Part shown: positions 15,681 to 24,923 of the stretch, piece after piece | Numbering within the stretch: position 1 is the stretch's first letter | Layout: each line of letters opens with the position of its first letter | Source: an uncultured bacterium | GTDB taxonomy: Bacteria > Bacteroidota > Bacteroidia > Bacteroidales > Bacteroidaceae | Direction of reading: 5' to 3' | Assembly: GCA_945869305.1 (NCBI GenBank) | Contig: CAMBOH010000004.1 | Location: 1 to 55,367 of the forward strand | Length of the DNA stretch: 55,367 nucleotides | Translations under genes and position numbers: made by a program | Notes under the pieces: model-generated | What the model was told of the DNA's origin: nothing | Databases searched by the model: none | Seen by the model: the letters and a program-made list of their open reading frames with translations, nothing else

Positions 15681-17837
15681 ATGTTAGGAATCAAGATATT
15701 AGACAAATACGTTCTGGGCAAGTTCCTGCTGATTTTCGTGGGAGCTTTCTTTATCTGTCTCTTCGTGTTCATGATGCAGTTCACATGGCGATATGTGGAC
15801 GAGCTTATCGGCAAGGGTCTTTCGCTGGAGATTCTTGCCCAGTTCTTTTGGTACATGGGGCTCACCTTAGTGCCGCAGGCCCTGCCCTTGGCCGTGCTGC
15901 TGGCAGCCCTGATTACCTTTGGAAACATGGGCGAGAGCCTGGAGCTGCTGGCCATGAAGGCGGCTGGCGTTTCGCTCATGCGCGTCATGCGTCCCATGGC
16001 CTTCTTTGCCCTCTTCGTGACCGGCGTTTCCTTCTATTTTCAGAACAAGACCTCGCCCGAGGCACAGGTCAACCTGCGCACCCTGCTGTTCAGCATGAAG
16101 CAGCAGTCGCCTGCCGTGGAGATACCCGAAGGCGTGTTCTACAACGGTGTGCCCAACATCAACCTCTATGTCGAGCAGAAGGATGCCCGGACGGGCATGC
16201 TCTACCAGACCATCATCTACAAGACCGACCAAGGCTTTGAGCGCGCACAAATCGTGCTGGCCGATTCGGCGAGGTTGGAGATGACGGCCGACAAGATGCA
16301 CCTGCGCCTCGACCTCTGGAGCGGAGAACAGTTCGAAAGCCTCCAGTCAATGGGAGGCGCACAGATGCTCCAAAGCCAGGCGCAGCAGCCCTATGACCGC
16401 GAAACCTTCCAGTTCAAGCAGCTGCTCATTGACTTTGACAGCAACTTCAACCTGATGGACAAGGAACTCCTCTCGGGCATGCCCCAGGCCAAGAACATGA
16501 GACAGATAGAACACTGCGTCGACTCGATGGAGCACAGCATGGACTCCGTCGGCAAGCAGTACTACCGCGAAATGTCCCAAAGCTATTTCCGCAAGGCCGA
16601 CCTGTCCAGAAACGACTCCTTGGCCTTGCTGAAAATCAGGCAGGGCAAGCAGCCCGCGCCCGACTTCGACCAGCTGCTGCAGGCAGCGTCTGTGTCCAAG
16701 GTTGAGGCCGCCCGCCATACGGCACTGGGCAGCATACAGTCGCTGAAGTCGGAACTGGAGTGGAAGAGCATGGTCGTGCATGACTGCGACTACAACATAC
16801 GCCGCCACTGGGTCGAGTGGCACCAGAAGATGACACTCTCTCTGGCCTGCCTCCTCTTCTTCTTTGTCGGCGCTCCGTTGGGGGCCATCATCCGCAAGGG
16901 CGGCTTGGGTATGCCCACGGTCATTTCGGTCATCATCTTCATCTTTTGGTACATCATCAACACGTCGAGCATGAAGCTGGCCCGCGACGGCAGCACCAAC
17001 ATGCTGTTGGGCATGTGGGTGAGCACGGTGGTCATCGCCCCGTTCGGCATCTTCATCACCTACAAGGCCAACCGCGACTCGGTTGTGTTCAACACCGACG
17101 CCTACCTGAGCCTCCTGCGCCGCCTGCTCGGCATACGCACCAAGCGCCACCTGTTCCGCAAGGAGGTCATCATCGACGACCCGCGCATGGACGTGCTGCC
17201 CACACTGATCGACGGCCTGCGCGAGTCGTGCCGCGCCTACAACCGGCAGAACCACCTTCTGCGCCTGCCGGGCTACGTGCGCGTGTTCTTCCGCTACCGG
17301 CCTGACCACGAGGTCGAAGCCATCAGCGAGCGCATGGAGGCCATCATCGAAGAGCTGGGCAACAGCAGGGACCCCAAGATACTGGGCCTGCTGAACGAGT
17401 TCCCCATGCTCTACACCACGGCCCACACCTCGCCGCTCCACTCGCCCCGGGCCAATGCCCTGGCGGGCTTGCTCCTGCCCTTGGGCCTGGTGTTGTGGTT
17501 CAGAATATGGCGTTTCCGCCTGCGCCTTTACCGCGACATGCGCATCATCGTGCGCACCTGCGACCGGCTGGACCAGGTGATGGCCGGCACGCAGGCCGAT
17601 GCCGAAGCCGAAGGGTCGGGCGTGGAAAGGGAGCTCAACGAGGAGGCCGTGAAGCACCGCAAGCTCAAGCGGGTGGTCAAGGTCCTGCTGCTCCTTCTCA
17701 TCCTGGCCTTGGTGGGCCATGTCGTGTGGAACGGCTGGCAACGCCAACGCTACAAGGCCCGCTCCGAACAGCCCGCCCCGCCGCCGTCACTGCACGGCAG
17801 CGACGCGCGGCCCGCTGAGCCACTCAGACTGAAATAG
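15681..17837 (+). CDS. LptF/LptG family permease (YjgP/YjgQ)
   Basis: A 718-residue inner-membrane protein. The start at 15681 (MLGIKILDKYVLGKFLLIFVGAFF) matches the N-terminus of LptF/LptG; the open frame extends upstream through the terminator and tRNA and is not coding there. Three helices lie in about residues 10-125, then a periplasmic jellyroll-like region to about 375, then three helices at about 385-465 (LACLLFFFVGAPLGAIIRKGGLG is highly conserved). The C-terminus, about 480-718, is longer than in proteobacterial LptF/G, with another hydrophobic pair near 590-615 and one near 670-690. In Gram-negatives LptF and LptG with LptB extract lipopolysaccharide. Only one such gene is in this window. 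Confidence 0.88.
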   Translation: MLGIKILDKYVLGKFLLIFVGAFFICLFVFMMQFTWRYVDELIGKGLSLEILAQFFWYMGLTLVPQALPLAVLLAALITFGNMGESLELLAMKAAGVSLMRVMRPMAFFALFVTGVSFYFQNKTSPEAQVNLRTLLFSMKQQSPAVEIPEGVFYNGVPNINLYVEQKDARTGMLYQTIIYKTDQGFERAQIVLADSARLEMTADKMHLRLDLWSGEQFESLQSMGGAQMLQSQAQQPYDRETFQFKQLLIDFDSNFNLMDKELLSGMPQAKNMRQIEHCVDSMEHSMDSVGKQYYREMSQSYFRKADLSRNDSLALLKIRQGKQPAPDFDQLLQAASVSKVEAARHTALGSIQSLKSELEWKSMVVHDCDYNIRRHWVEWHQKMTLSLACLLFFFVGAPLGAIIRKGGLGMPTVISVIIFIFWYIINTSSMKLARDGSTNMLLGMWVSTVVIAPFGIFITYKANRDSVVFNTDAYLSLLRRLLGIRTKRHLFRKEVIIDDPRMDVLPTLIDGLRESCRAYNRQNHLLRLPGYVRVFFRYRPDHEVEAISERMEAIIEELGNSRDPKILGLLNEFPMLYTTAHTSPLHSPRANALAGLLLPLGLVLWFRIWRFRLRLYRDMRIIVRTCDRLDQVMAGTQADAEAEGSGVERELNEEAVKHRKLKRVVKVLLLLLILALVGHVVWNGWQRQRYKARSEQPAPPPSLHGSDARPAEPLRLK

Positions 17838-17876
17838 CAACAACACTTTTCAAGAAATCAATAAAAACTACCCCAA

Positions 17877-18334
17877 ATGAAACGTTTAGCTTTCCTCTTC
17901 CTGCTGTGTCTCACTTGTTCGTTTGCCACAGCCACGACCACAGCCAGCCAAGACGATAAACAGTATGCCCTCAAGGTCAAGGAGCTGTTGGAGGTAACCC
18001 ACTCCTTTGATGCCACCAAGCCAGTCCTTGCCCAGCAATACAAGGCGATGAAGTCGCAGATCGGGCTGAACGACCACCAATGTGACCTCCTGGCCGAAGA
18101 GATCATCGTCATTCTCCTCAACCACAGCGAGGAAATCTTTGTGCCTGTCTACAAGAAGTACTTTACCCTCGAAGACCTCAACGGCTACTGGCATTCTACC
18201 GCACTCCCTTGGGCAAGAAAATGGCCGACAGCATGGTCCTCGTGACGAATGAGACCATGACGCAGGTGCAGCAGGTCATGCCTATGCTCGGTGGAGAAAT
18301 CATGGAAGCCATTGAGCGTGTGAAGACAAAGTAG
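17877..18334 (+). pseudogene. DUF2059-type exported protein, broken by a frameshift
   Basis: The frame beginning at 17877 encodes a signal peptide (MKRLAFLFLLCLTCSFATA) and a helical region. After LEDLNG (codon 18183-18185) it turns into an implausible tail and stops at 18245. A one-base shift at that codon restores LLAFYRTPLGKKMADSM and continues to a stop at 18332-18334, matching the end of DUF2059 proteins (LxxLLAFYxTPxGKK). A single missing base in the codon before CTA explains it. This is either a real inactivating mutation or a sequencing/assembly error. Full-length DUF2059 proteins are small periplasmic proteins of unknown role. It follows the LptF/G-like gene by 39 bases. Confidence 0.82.
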
Positions 18335-18443
18335 CCTTTCTGACGCCAGACCCGCGCTGGCCTTGCGAAACACTCACTCCTTTTTCCGAATCACCTAATC
18401 CAGACTTTTTCCCCCAGCGGACAAGCTCCGCTCCCTTTTCAAC

Positions 18444-19655
18444 ATGGAAACATTCAAGCTGGCCACCATCGAGGAGGCCATCCAAGATTTCAAGGACGGC
18501 AAGTTCGTCATCGTAGTCGACGACGAGGACCGGGAGAACGAAGGTGACCTTATCATGGCCGCCGAACTCGTCACCCCCGAACACGTAAACTACATGTTGC
18601 GCAATGGGCGCGGCGTGCTCTGCGCTCCCATCACCATCGAACGCTGCAACCAGCTTCAGCTGCAACATCAGGTGCAGGACAACACCAGTATGCTCGGCAC
18701 TCCCTTCACCGTGACAGTCGACCTGCTCGAAGGCTGTACCACCGGAGTGAGCTGCCACGACCGTGCAGCCACCATCCGCGCACTGGCCAATCCCGAAAGC
18801 CGTCCCGAGAACTTCGGCCGTCCGGGCCACATCAATCCTCTCTACGCCCAAGACCGTGGCGTGCTGGCCCGCGCCGGCCATACGGAGGCTTCGATCGACC
18901 TGGCCCGTCTGGCCGGGATGCAGCCTGCCGCCTGCCTCATCGAGATTCTCAATGAGGACGGCACCATGGCCCGTATGCCCCAGCTGCAGGAGTTCGCCGC
19001 CCGCGAGGGACTCCACATCATCACCATCAAGGACCTCATCGCCTACCGGCTGAAGAACGAGTGTCTCGTGGAACAGGGCGAGGAGGTCGACATGCCCACC
19101 GCCTACGGCCACTTCCGCCTTATCCCCTTCCGCCAGAAGAGCAACCACCTGGAACACGTGGCCCTCATCAAGGGCAGCTGGGAACCCGACGAACCCGTCC
19201 TGGTGCGCGTACATTCCTCGTGTATGACGGGCGACATCTTCGGCTCCGAGCGCTGCGACTGTGGAGAGCAGCTCCACAAGGCCATGCAGCAGATTGAGCA
19301 GGAAGGCAAGGGCGTGGTGCTCTACCTCAACCAGGAGGGTCGCGGCATCGGGCTGATGGCCAAGATTGCAGCCTACAAGCTTCAGGAGCAAGGCTACGAC
19401 ACGGTCGATGCCAACGTCCACCTGGGCTATGACCCCGACGAGAGGGACTATGGAGTCGGTGCACAAATCCTGGGCCTGCTCGGCGTACACAAGATGCGCC
19501 TGCTCACCAATAATCCCGTGAAGCGCGTGGGACTGGAAGCCTACGGCCTCGAAATCACCGAGAATGTGCCTATCGAGACCACGCCTACGCCCTACAACGT
19601 CAGGTATCTCCAGACCAAGAAGGTGCGCATGGGCCACACGCTGCACCTGAAGTGA
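18444..19655 (+). CDS. ribBA: Bifunctional DHBP synthase / GTP cyclohydrolase II
   Basis: A 403-residue fusion that makes both precursors of riboflavin. Residues about 1-205 are 3,4-dihydroxy-2-butanone-4-phosphate synthase: [13 protein letters not shown] near residue 27 and the segment [16 protein letters not shown] near 147. Residues about 206-403 are GTP cyclohydrolase II: the zinc site is in [15 protein letters not shown], and NQEGRGIG binds GTP. The start is the ATG at 18444. It is followed after 82 bases by the Bax-inhibitor-1 gene; no FMN riboswitch is seen in the 109 bases before it. Confidence 0.96.
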   Translation: METFKLATIEEAIQDFKDGKFVIVVDDEDRENEGDLIMAAELVTPEHVNYMLRNGRGVLCAPITIERCNQLQLQHQVQDNTSMLGTPFTVTVDLLEGCTTGVSCHDRAATIRALANPESRPENFGRPGHINPLYAQDRGVLARAGHTEASIDLARLAGMQPAACLIEILNEDGTMARMPQLQEFAAREGLHIITIKDLIAYRLKNECLVEQGEEVDMPTAYGHFRLIPFRQKSNHLEHVALIKGSWEPDEPVLVRVHSSCMTGDIFGSERCDCGEQLHKAMQQIEQEGKGVVLYLNQEGRGIGLMAKIAAYKLQEQGYDTVDANVHLGYDPDERDYGVGAQILGLLGVHKMRLLTNNPVKRVGLEAYGLEITENVPIETTPTPYNVRYLQTKKVRMGHTLHLK

Positions 19656-19737
19656 CCGCGACCGGGTCAGGCTGCCTTGATGCCTCGCCCCATCGTGACC
19701 CCTTTGACTGTTTAACCCTTTTCCCCTTTGAAACGTT

Positions 19738-20451
19738 ATGAACAATCCTTACAGCTTTGACCCTATCGTGGAGGAGCGTCGCAGCTCTGTCAGCTTTCCG
19801 GCACTGATGTCGAAGGTCTACCTGTGGATGATGATGGCCTTGGTCATGACCGCCCTGACCGCCTACGGCGTGGCAGGAAACGAGCGGCTGGTCTACGCTA
19901 TCATGTCGAGTAAACTTTTGTTTTATGGTCTGCTGCTGTCCGAGCTGGCCGTGGTCGTGCTTCTGTCGGCCCGTATTGGCAGGATGTCGTTTCTCACTGC
20001 GGGCCTTTCCTTTGCCGTCTACGCCATCCTGAACGGCGTGACCATGTCTGTTATTCTGATGGCTTACACGGAGACCAGCGTAGCCATGACCTTCTTCGTC
20101 ACGGCGGGCACCTTCGGTGTCATGTCGCTGACCGGCCTCTTCATCAAGCGTGACCTCTCCCGCATAGGCCGCTTCCTGTTCATGGCACTCATCGGCCTGA
20201 TTGTAGCCACGTTGGTCAACTACTTCATGAAGGTGGAGGGACTTGCCATATTCCTCAACTATCTCGGCGTGCTGATTTTCTGCGGCCTGACCGCCTACGA
20301 CACGCAGAAGATGAAGGAAATTCTCGCCCAGAGCCAGGATGCCGGCAGCGAGGACATGCAGAAGGTCGCCCTCTTGTGCAGCCTTTCGCTCTATCTGGAC
20401 TTCATCAACCTTTTCCTCCATCTGCTCAGCATCTTCGGCGACAGAGACTAA
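19738..20451 (+). CDS. Bax inhibitor-1 / YccA family membrane protein
   Basis: A 237-residue protein with seven hydrophobic segments, beginning after a cytoplasmic leader (NNPYSFDPIVEERR). The family features are YLWMMMALVMTALTAYGV in helix 1 and a C-terminal half with GLTAYDTQKMKEI, which carries the conserved aspartate of the pH-sensing pair. Such proteins act as calcium leak channels or interact with FtsH in other bacteria; the role in Bacteroidales is not settled. It sits between ribBA and an aminotransferase on the same strand with gaps of 82 and 33 bases, so cotranscription is likely. Confidence 0.9.
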   Translation: MNNPYSFDPIVEERRSSVSFPALMSKVYLWMMMALVMTALTAYGVAGNERLVYAIMSSKLLFYGLLLSELAVVVLLSARIGRMSFLTAGLSFAVYAILNGVTMSVILMAYTETSVAMTFFVTAGTFGVMSLTGLFIKRDLSRIGRFLFMALIGLIVATLVNYFMKVEGLAIFLNYLGVLIFCGLTAYDTQKMKEILAQSQDAGSEDMQKVALLCSLSLYLDFINLFLHLLSIFGDRD

Positions 20452-20484
20452 GTATTCATCACCACACAACATAAACTAACAGAT

Positions 20485-21672
20485 ATGTTATCATCACTCG
20501 TACAACGTTTGGCGCCATCGGCCACACTGGCCATGTCGCAGAAGAGCGCGGAGCTGAAGGCTCAGGGCGTCGACGTTATCAACCTCTCGGTCGGTGAACC
20601 CGACTTCAACACCCCCGACCACATCAAGGAAGCCGCCAAGCGTGCGGTAGACGAGAACTATTCGCGTTACTCGCCCGTGGCCGGCTATCCCGCCTTGCGC
20701 AAGGCTATTGTAGACAAACTCAAGAACGAGAACGGACTGGACTATACCCCCGAGCAGATAGTCTGCTCCAACGGTGCCAAGCAGTGTGTGTGCAACGCAG
20801 TGATGGCTCTCGTTTCGCCCGGCGAAGAGGTCATCATCCCGGCACCTTATTGGGTGAGCTATCCCCAGATGGTGCTCATGGCCGACGGCAAGCCCGTGTT
20901 TGTCGAGGCTGGCATCGAACAGGACTTCAAGATTACGCCCGCCCAGCTCGAAGAGGCCATCACGCCTCGCACAAAGGCCATTATCCTCTGCTCGCCCAGC
21001 AACCCCACGGGTGCTGTCTACAGTGCTGCCGAACTGGAGGCACTGGCTGAGGTGCTGCGCCGCCATGAGCAGGTGTACGTCATCAGCGATGAAATCTACG
21101 AACACATCAACTATGTCGGTGCGCACGCTTCGATAGCTGCCTGTGAGGGCCTCTACGACCGCACCATCGTCATCAACGGCGTGTCGAAGGCATACGCCAT
21201 GACCGGCTGGCGCATCGGTTTCTGTGCAGCTCCGCTGCCTTTGGCCAAGGCTTGCACCAAGCTTCAGGGCCAGTACACGAGTGGTCCCTGCTCTGTGAGC
21301 CAGGTGGCTGCCACCGAGGCCTTTGCCGGACAGCAGGAGTGTGTCGAGGAGATGCGCCAGGCCTTCGAGCGCCGCAAGGAGCTGATCGTGCGCCTCGCAC
21401 GTGAGATTCCCGGTCTGGAGGTCAACGAGCCTCACGGGGCTTTCTACCTCTTCCCCAAGTGCAGCGCATACTTCGGCAAGCGGGCCGGCGATAAGGTCAT
21501 TGAGAACTCTACCGACTTTGCCCTCTACCTGCTCGAAAAGGCACACGTGGCCACAGTCGGTGGCGATGCCTTCGGTTCGCCCGCCTGCTTCCGCATGAGC
21601 TATGCCACCAGCGACGAGAATATCGTCGAGGCGATGCGGCGCATCAAGGAGGCTCTGGCCGAACTGCATTGA
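20485..21672 (+). CDS. PLP-dependent aminotransferase, aspartate aminotransferase type
   Basis: A 395-residue fold-type I aminotransferase of class I/II (subgroup Ib, as in Thermus and Bacillus AspB). NLSVGEPDFNTPDHI is near residue 32, NPTGAVYS at about 173-180 with the cofactor-ring asparagine, and DEIYEHINY near 203. The PLP lysine is Lys235 in NGVSKAYAMTGWRIG. It probably converts aspartate and 2-oxoglutarate to oxaloacetate and glutamate; some members also accept prephenate. It is the last gene of the rightward run and ends 118 bases before a strong terminator. Confidence 0.92.
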   Translation: MLSSLVQRLAPSATLAMSQKSAELKAQGVDVINLSVGEPDFNTPDHIKEAAKRAVDENYSRYSPVAGYPALRKAIVDKLKNENGLDYTPEQIVCSNGAKQCVCNAVMALVSPGEEVIIPAPYWVSYPQMVLMADGKPVFVEAGIEQDFKITPAQLEEAITPRTKAIILCSPSNPTGAVYSAAELEALAEVLRRHEQVYVISDEIYEHINYVGAHASIAACEGLYDRTIVINGVSKAYAMTGWRIGFCAAPLPLAKACTKLQGQYTSGPCSVSQVAATEAFAGQQECVEEMRQAFERRKELIVRLAREIPGLEVNEPHGAFYLFPKCSAYFGKRAGDKVIENSTDFALYLLEKAHVATVGGDAFGSPACFRMSYATSDENIVEAMRRIKEALAELH

Positions 21673-21790
21673 ACGGCTGAGGTCTCCTGATAGGCTGTAT
21701 ACTCCGGCAAGCACGTACAAGCCGGCACCAAAAGCCTTCCGCTTGTAGCACACAGCCCGGCACATGGAAGTTTCCAAGCGGTTCATAGAA

Positions 21791-21842
21791 AAACGCCACC
21801 CGGCGATTCGACATCCACGTGTCGAATCGCCGGGTGGCGTTT
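21791..21842. terminator. Bidirectional terminator
   Basis: A perfect 23-bp stem (21791-21813 with 21820-21842), with a 6-base loop, starts in A residues and ends in T residues. It lies between the convergent aminotransferase and NADH dehydrogenase genes and can work in both directions. Confidence 0.9.
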
Positions 21843-21857
21843 GCTGTCAGGGCGGTG

Positions 21858-23237
21858 TTATTTCTCGTTGGCCGTGTGCGGGTATTCCGAGCCTTCGCTC
21901 AGGAGGTCGGTGCCCCAGTGGGTCGAGGCCAGACGTTGTTCGCGTTCAATCACCTCCTTGGCCTTCTTGGCGTAGATGATCATGCGCAGCGATTGGGCAT
22001 AGGACATGTAGTTCCACAGCCAGTTGAACAGCACAATCATCTTGTTGCGCACGCCCAGAATGGAGCGCAGGTGGACCACCAACCAGAGCAGCCAGGCCAT
22101 GAAGCCTCCGAACTTCATCTTGCTGAACTCCGCCACGGCGCGGTTGCGTCCTACGGTAGCCATCGTTCCGAGGTTGCGGTACTTGAAGGGCTTCATCTCT
22201 TTGCCCTCTTCGAGCCTTTTCAGGTTCTTGGCCAGCAGGCTGCCCTGCTGAATGGCCACTTGGGCCAGCTGCGGGTGTCCGCCGGGCCAGTTGTCATCGC
22301 CTTCGGGCATGATGCACTGGTCGCCGATGCTGAACACGCCGTCCAAGCCCGGCACGCGGTTGAAGGCGTCGACCACGATGCGCTTGCCGCGTCCCAGGTG
22401 TGAGGGGTCGAGGTTGCCCACGGGCTGTGCCATCACACCACTCACCCAGATGAAGGTGCGGGTGGCGATGGAGCTGCCGTCCTTGAGCAGTACGGTGTGG
22501 TCCTTGTAGTCGGTCACCATCTTGTTGAGCAGCACGTTCACGCCCATGGTGCGCAGATACTGTTCGACCTTCGCGCTCGACTCCTGGCTCATGGCAGGCA
22601 GCAGGCGCGGGCCGGCCTCGATGAGGTAGATGTGCATCAGCGAGTTGGGCAGGTCGGGGTAGTCCTTGGGCAGCACGAAGTTCTTCATTTCGCTCAGTGC
22701 GCCGGCTATCTCCACACCCGTGGCACCGCCGCCCACGATGACGATGTTGAGCAGCTCCTGCCGTTCCACGTCGGTGGCACACGTCAGGGCGCGCTCAAAG
22801 TTGTCGAGCAGCGCATTGCGCAGGCCCATGGCTTCGCTCACGTTCTTCATGGGCATGGCTTCGGTCTCCACGTTCTTGTTGCCGAAGAAGTTGGTGGTAG
22901 CACCGGCGGCCAACACCAGGTAGTCGTAGTTCACCTTTCCGATGGAGGTCTGGATAATCTTGTGTTCCGGGAAGATGGAGCGCACTTCGGCCATGCGGTA
23001 GGAGAAGTCCTTGCGCTTCTGGAACAGCTTGCGGAAGGGGAAGGATATGGAGCTTGGCTCGATGCCGGCCGATGCAATCTGGTAAATGAGCGGAGGGAAC
23101 TGGTGGTAGTTGTTGCGGTCGATAAGCACTACCTGAAAGTTCGACTTGCGGAGCTTGTTGGCCAGTTTGAGTCCGCCGAATCCTCCGCCTACAATGACGA
23201 CTCTCTTCTTGTCTGATTTAGGAAGGTTGAAGCTCAT
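21858..23237 (-). CDS. ndh: Type II NADH dehydrogenase (NAD(P)/FAD-dependent oxidoreductase)
   Basis: A 459-residue flavoprotein starting at the ATG at 23237; a longer frame upstream has no family similarity. KRVVIVGGGFGGLKLANKL (about 10-28) binds FAD. The second dinucleotide site is IVIVGGGATGVEIAGAL near residue 172. DGVFSIGDQCIM near 300 is the second FAD contact. A hydrophobic and amphipathic C-terminus (FMAWLLWLVVHLRSILG) would attach it to the inner face of the cytoplasmic membrane. It oxidises NADH and reduces quinone without pumping protons. It is a single-gene leftward unit. Confidence 0.9.
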   Translation of the reverse strand: MSFNLPKSDKKRVVIVGGGFGGLKLANKLRKSNFQVVLIDRNNYHQFPPLIYQIASAGIEPSSISFPFRKLFQKRKDFSYRMAEVRSIFPEHKIIQTSIGKVNYDYLVLAAGATTNFFGNKNVETEAMPMKNVSEAMGLRNALLDNFERALTCATDVERQELLNIVIVGGGATGVEIAGALSEMKNFVLPKDYPDLPNSLMHIYLIEAGPRLLPAMSQESSAKVEQYLRTMGVNVLLNKMVTDYKDHTVLLKDGSSIATRTFIWVSGVMAQPVGNLDPSHLGRGKRIVVDAFNRVPGLDGVFSIGDQCIMPEGDDNWPGGHPQLAQVAIQQGSLLAKNLKRLEEGKEMKPFKYRNLGTMATVGRNRAVAEFSKMKFGGFMAWLLWLVVHLRSILGVRNKMIVLFNWLWNYMSYAQSLRMIIYAKKAKEVIEREQRLASTHWGTDLLSEGSEYPHTANEK

Positions 23238-23427
23238 AGTGCAGTGTGCTGTAATGGTTCTTGAAGGGTGCGTGCCTCCTGCCGTACCCTGGTTGGAGAC
23301 CAGGCCAGGCTGTGCCTGAGATGGGAGCTTGGCCAGGCCGCGGCCCATGCTTGCTGTCTGGCAACTGTCGGGCCTGGGGCAGTGGGCGTGTGGTCGGGGC
23401 AGGGAGGGCGTTGCTGTTTGATACGCA

Positions 23428-23435
23428 CAAAGTTA
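23428..23435 (-). promoter_or_regulatory. Probable -7 box of ndh
   Basis: TAACTTTG read leftward fits the Bacteroidetes -7 element. The leader to 23237 would be long, about 180 bases and GC-rich. No TTG at the -33 distance. The region 23436-23592 up to the chromate transporter stop shows only an AT-rich tract. Confidence 0.5.
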
Positions 23436-23592
23436 AGGCGTTTATTGCTTATGATTTGTTTTTTTTCAGAGAAAATACCCGCTTGTTACGTTTTTTGCAA
23501 GGTGTTGCGGGGAAATGGAATACCGAAGTGGCAAAAGCTGCGGCGGGTCTTTCGGTATGGCTGGCACGTGTCGGCGTGTTGCGGGCTGGGGG

Positions 23593-24165
23593 TCAGAAGA
23601 GCACCCATCCGGCTATGCCGCACAACAGTACCATGAAGGCAGCATGGAAGCGGAATACAGCCACCCCCAGCAGCGTGCTGACAAAGAGGAACAGGCTGAC
23701 CCAGAAGTCCCACGGGCTTTGGGTGGGCGAGCCGAAGTTGTCGCCGCGCATCATGAGCAGGGCAGCGGCTGCAATCAGGCCTGGCACCAACGGACGCAGC
23801 AGGGTGAGCACACAGTCCAGTAGCCGCTTGTAGGTTTGCTTCTGCTCCAGACGGTCGATGACAGCGGTCCAGAACAGTGAGGGCACGACCAGTCCGGCTA
23901 CGGCCGTGAGGCTCGCGGCCACGCTGCCCCAAAAGCCGAAGGTGGCAGCCGAAGCCGCCGAACCGCCCAGCACGGCCGCGTTGAGGCCCGTTCCGCCAGG
24001 CAGTGTGCGGCAGAACACCATGAGGTCGGCCAGCTGTTCGGGGCTCAGCCAGTGGTGGAGCGTGAGCAGTTCGTGTTCGAGCAGGGCCTGTGAGCCGGCA
24101 CTGCCGCCTAAGCCCAGAAGGCCGACTTGGGCAAAGCTGAGAAAGAGAAACAGGAAGGCAAGCAT
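23593..24165 (-). CDS. Chromate transporter family protein, second half-type
   Basis: A 190-residue membrane protein of the short-chain CHR family, with five to six hydrophobic segments. FAQVGLLGLGGSAGSQALLEHELL near residues 10-33 is the degenerate form of the CHR motif, and LPGGTGLNAAVLGG around 55-68 corresponds to the family's PG-containing segment. It starts 14 bases after the other CHR gene. Short CHR proteins act as heterodimers of two such halves with opposite topology. Transport of chromate, or sulfate in its place, is the family role; the actual substrate here is unknown. It is more diverged than its partner. Confidence 0.8.
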   Translation of the reverse strand: MLAFLFLFLSFAQVGLLGLGGSAGSQALLEHELLTLHHWLSPEQLADLMVFCRTLPGGTGLNAAVLGGSAASAATFGFWGSVAASLTAVAGLVVPSLFWTAVIDRLEQKQTYKRLLDCVLTLLRPLVPGLIAAAALLMMRGDNFGSPTQSPWDFWVSLFLFVSTLLGVAVFRFHAAFMVLLCGIAGWVLF

Positions 24166-24179
24166 GGGGTGGGACAGGG

Positions 24180-24725
24180 TTAGTCGTTGTTGTATACCAT
24201 TACGGCATAGAGCAGGCCGAGGGCCGTGAGTGCCAGGATGATGTAGGTGGGCGAAACGCCGAGCAGGCCGGTGCCGATGGCCGCTCCAACCGGAATCCAC
24301 ACGGTACTGAGCGTGATGCCAGATTGCCGCCACAGTTGGAAACAGGGCAGGGCAATGAGTGCCACGATGGCCGGACGTGCGCCGCGCAGGAACGATTCGA
24401 CTGCGGCAAAGTGGCGGAAGTCGTCGAAGAAGGTGGCAAACACAATCAGAATGACCACGGCGGGCAGGGTCATGCCCAGCAGGCAGGCCACACTGCCCGG
24501 CCAGCCCTTCAGCTTGCGGCCCAGCCATACGGCCAGGTTGATGTTGAAGATGCCGGGCATGGCGTGGACTACGGCTAAGTGGCGTGCAAACTCTTCTTCG
24601 CTGAGCCAGCCGCATGACTTCACCAGTGCCTGGCGCAGGGGCTGTACGGTGGCGTAGCCGTCGCCGATGGTCAGTCCGCCGGCTTTCAGAAAGGTGATGA
24701 AGAGGGTGAGGAGGTTGAGAGGCAT
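24180..24725 (-). CDS. Chromate transporter family protein, first half-type
   Basis: A 181-residue membrane protein of the short-chain CHR family. LFITFLKAGGLTIGDGYATVQPLRQALV near the N-terminus is the CHR motif, followed by the tryptophan-containing CGWLSEEEF. The central AMPGIFNINLAVWLG matches the conserved PGPxxxNxAxxxG region. It is upstream of and nearly touches the second CHR gene, so the two are translated together. The gene is preceded by 198 bases without a gene. Confidence 0.85.
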   Translation of the reverse strand: MPLNLLTLFITFLKAGGLTIGDGYATVQPLRQALVKSCGWLSEEEFARHLAVVHAMPGIFNINLAVWLGRKLKGWPGSVACLLGMTLPAVVILIVFATFFDDFRHFAAVESFLRGARPAIVALIALPCFQLWRQSGITLSTVWIPVGAAIGTGLLGVSPTYIILALTALGLLYAVMVYNND

Positions 24726-24759
24726 TTCGCAGGGGTGCTAAGTTGGCTTATGTCAAAGG

Positions 24760-24913
24760 GGGGAAGTGGAAGCGGGCGGGCGCGCAGTGTTCTCTGTCGC
24801 CGTCCGATTCCAGTTCCCCACTTGATTCAGGTGTGCAAGCCCGTCGGGTGGTTTATGGGCGCGCAGCCCGCACAGGCTGCGGTACGGGGCTGCGTGCGGT
24901 TGGCGCGCAGCCC
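24760..24913. repeat. Gene-free gap with inverted and direct repeats
   Basis: GGGGAAGTGGAA (24760-24771) and TTCCAGTTCCCC (24808-24819) form a 12-bp inverted repeat with one mismatch. Further right, GGCGCGCAGCCC occurs twice as a direct repeat, with a GGGGCTGCG in between that can pair with either copy. This may serve to end the leftward DUF4301 transcript but lacks a T run. Confidence 0.5.
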
Positions 24914-24923
24914 CGGTCAGGGT

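Noticed and set aside
18183-18190. Programmed -1 frameshift in the DUF2059-type gene
   Set aside because: No X XXY YYZ slippery heptamer or strong downstream stem is visible; mutation or sequence error is simpler.
18335-18443. Possible FMN riboswitch before ribBA
   Set aside because: The gap is only 109 bases and lacks the conserved AGGGGC-type elements and multi-stem layout of that riboswitch.
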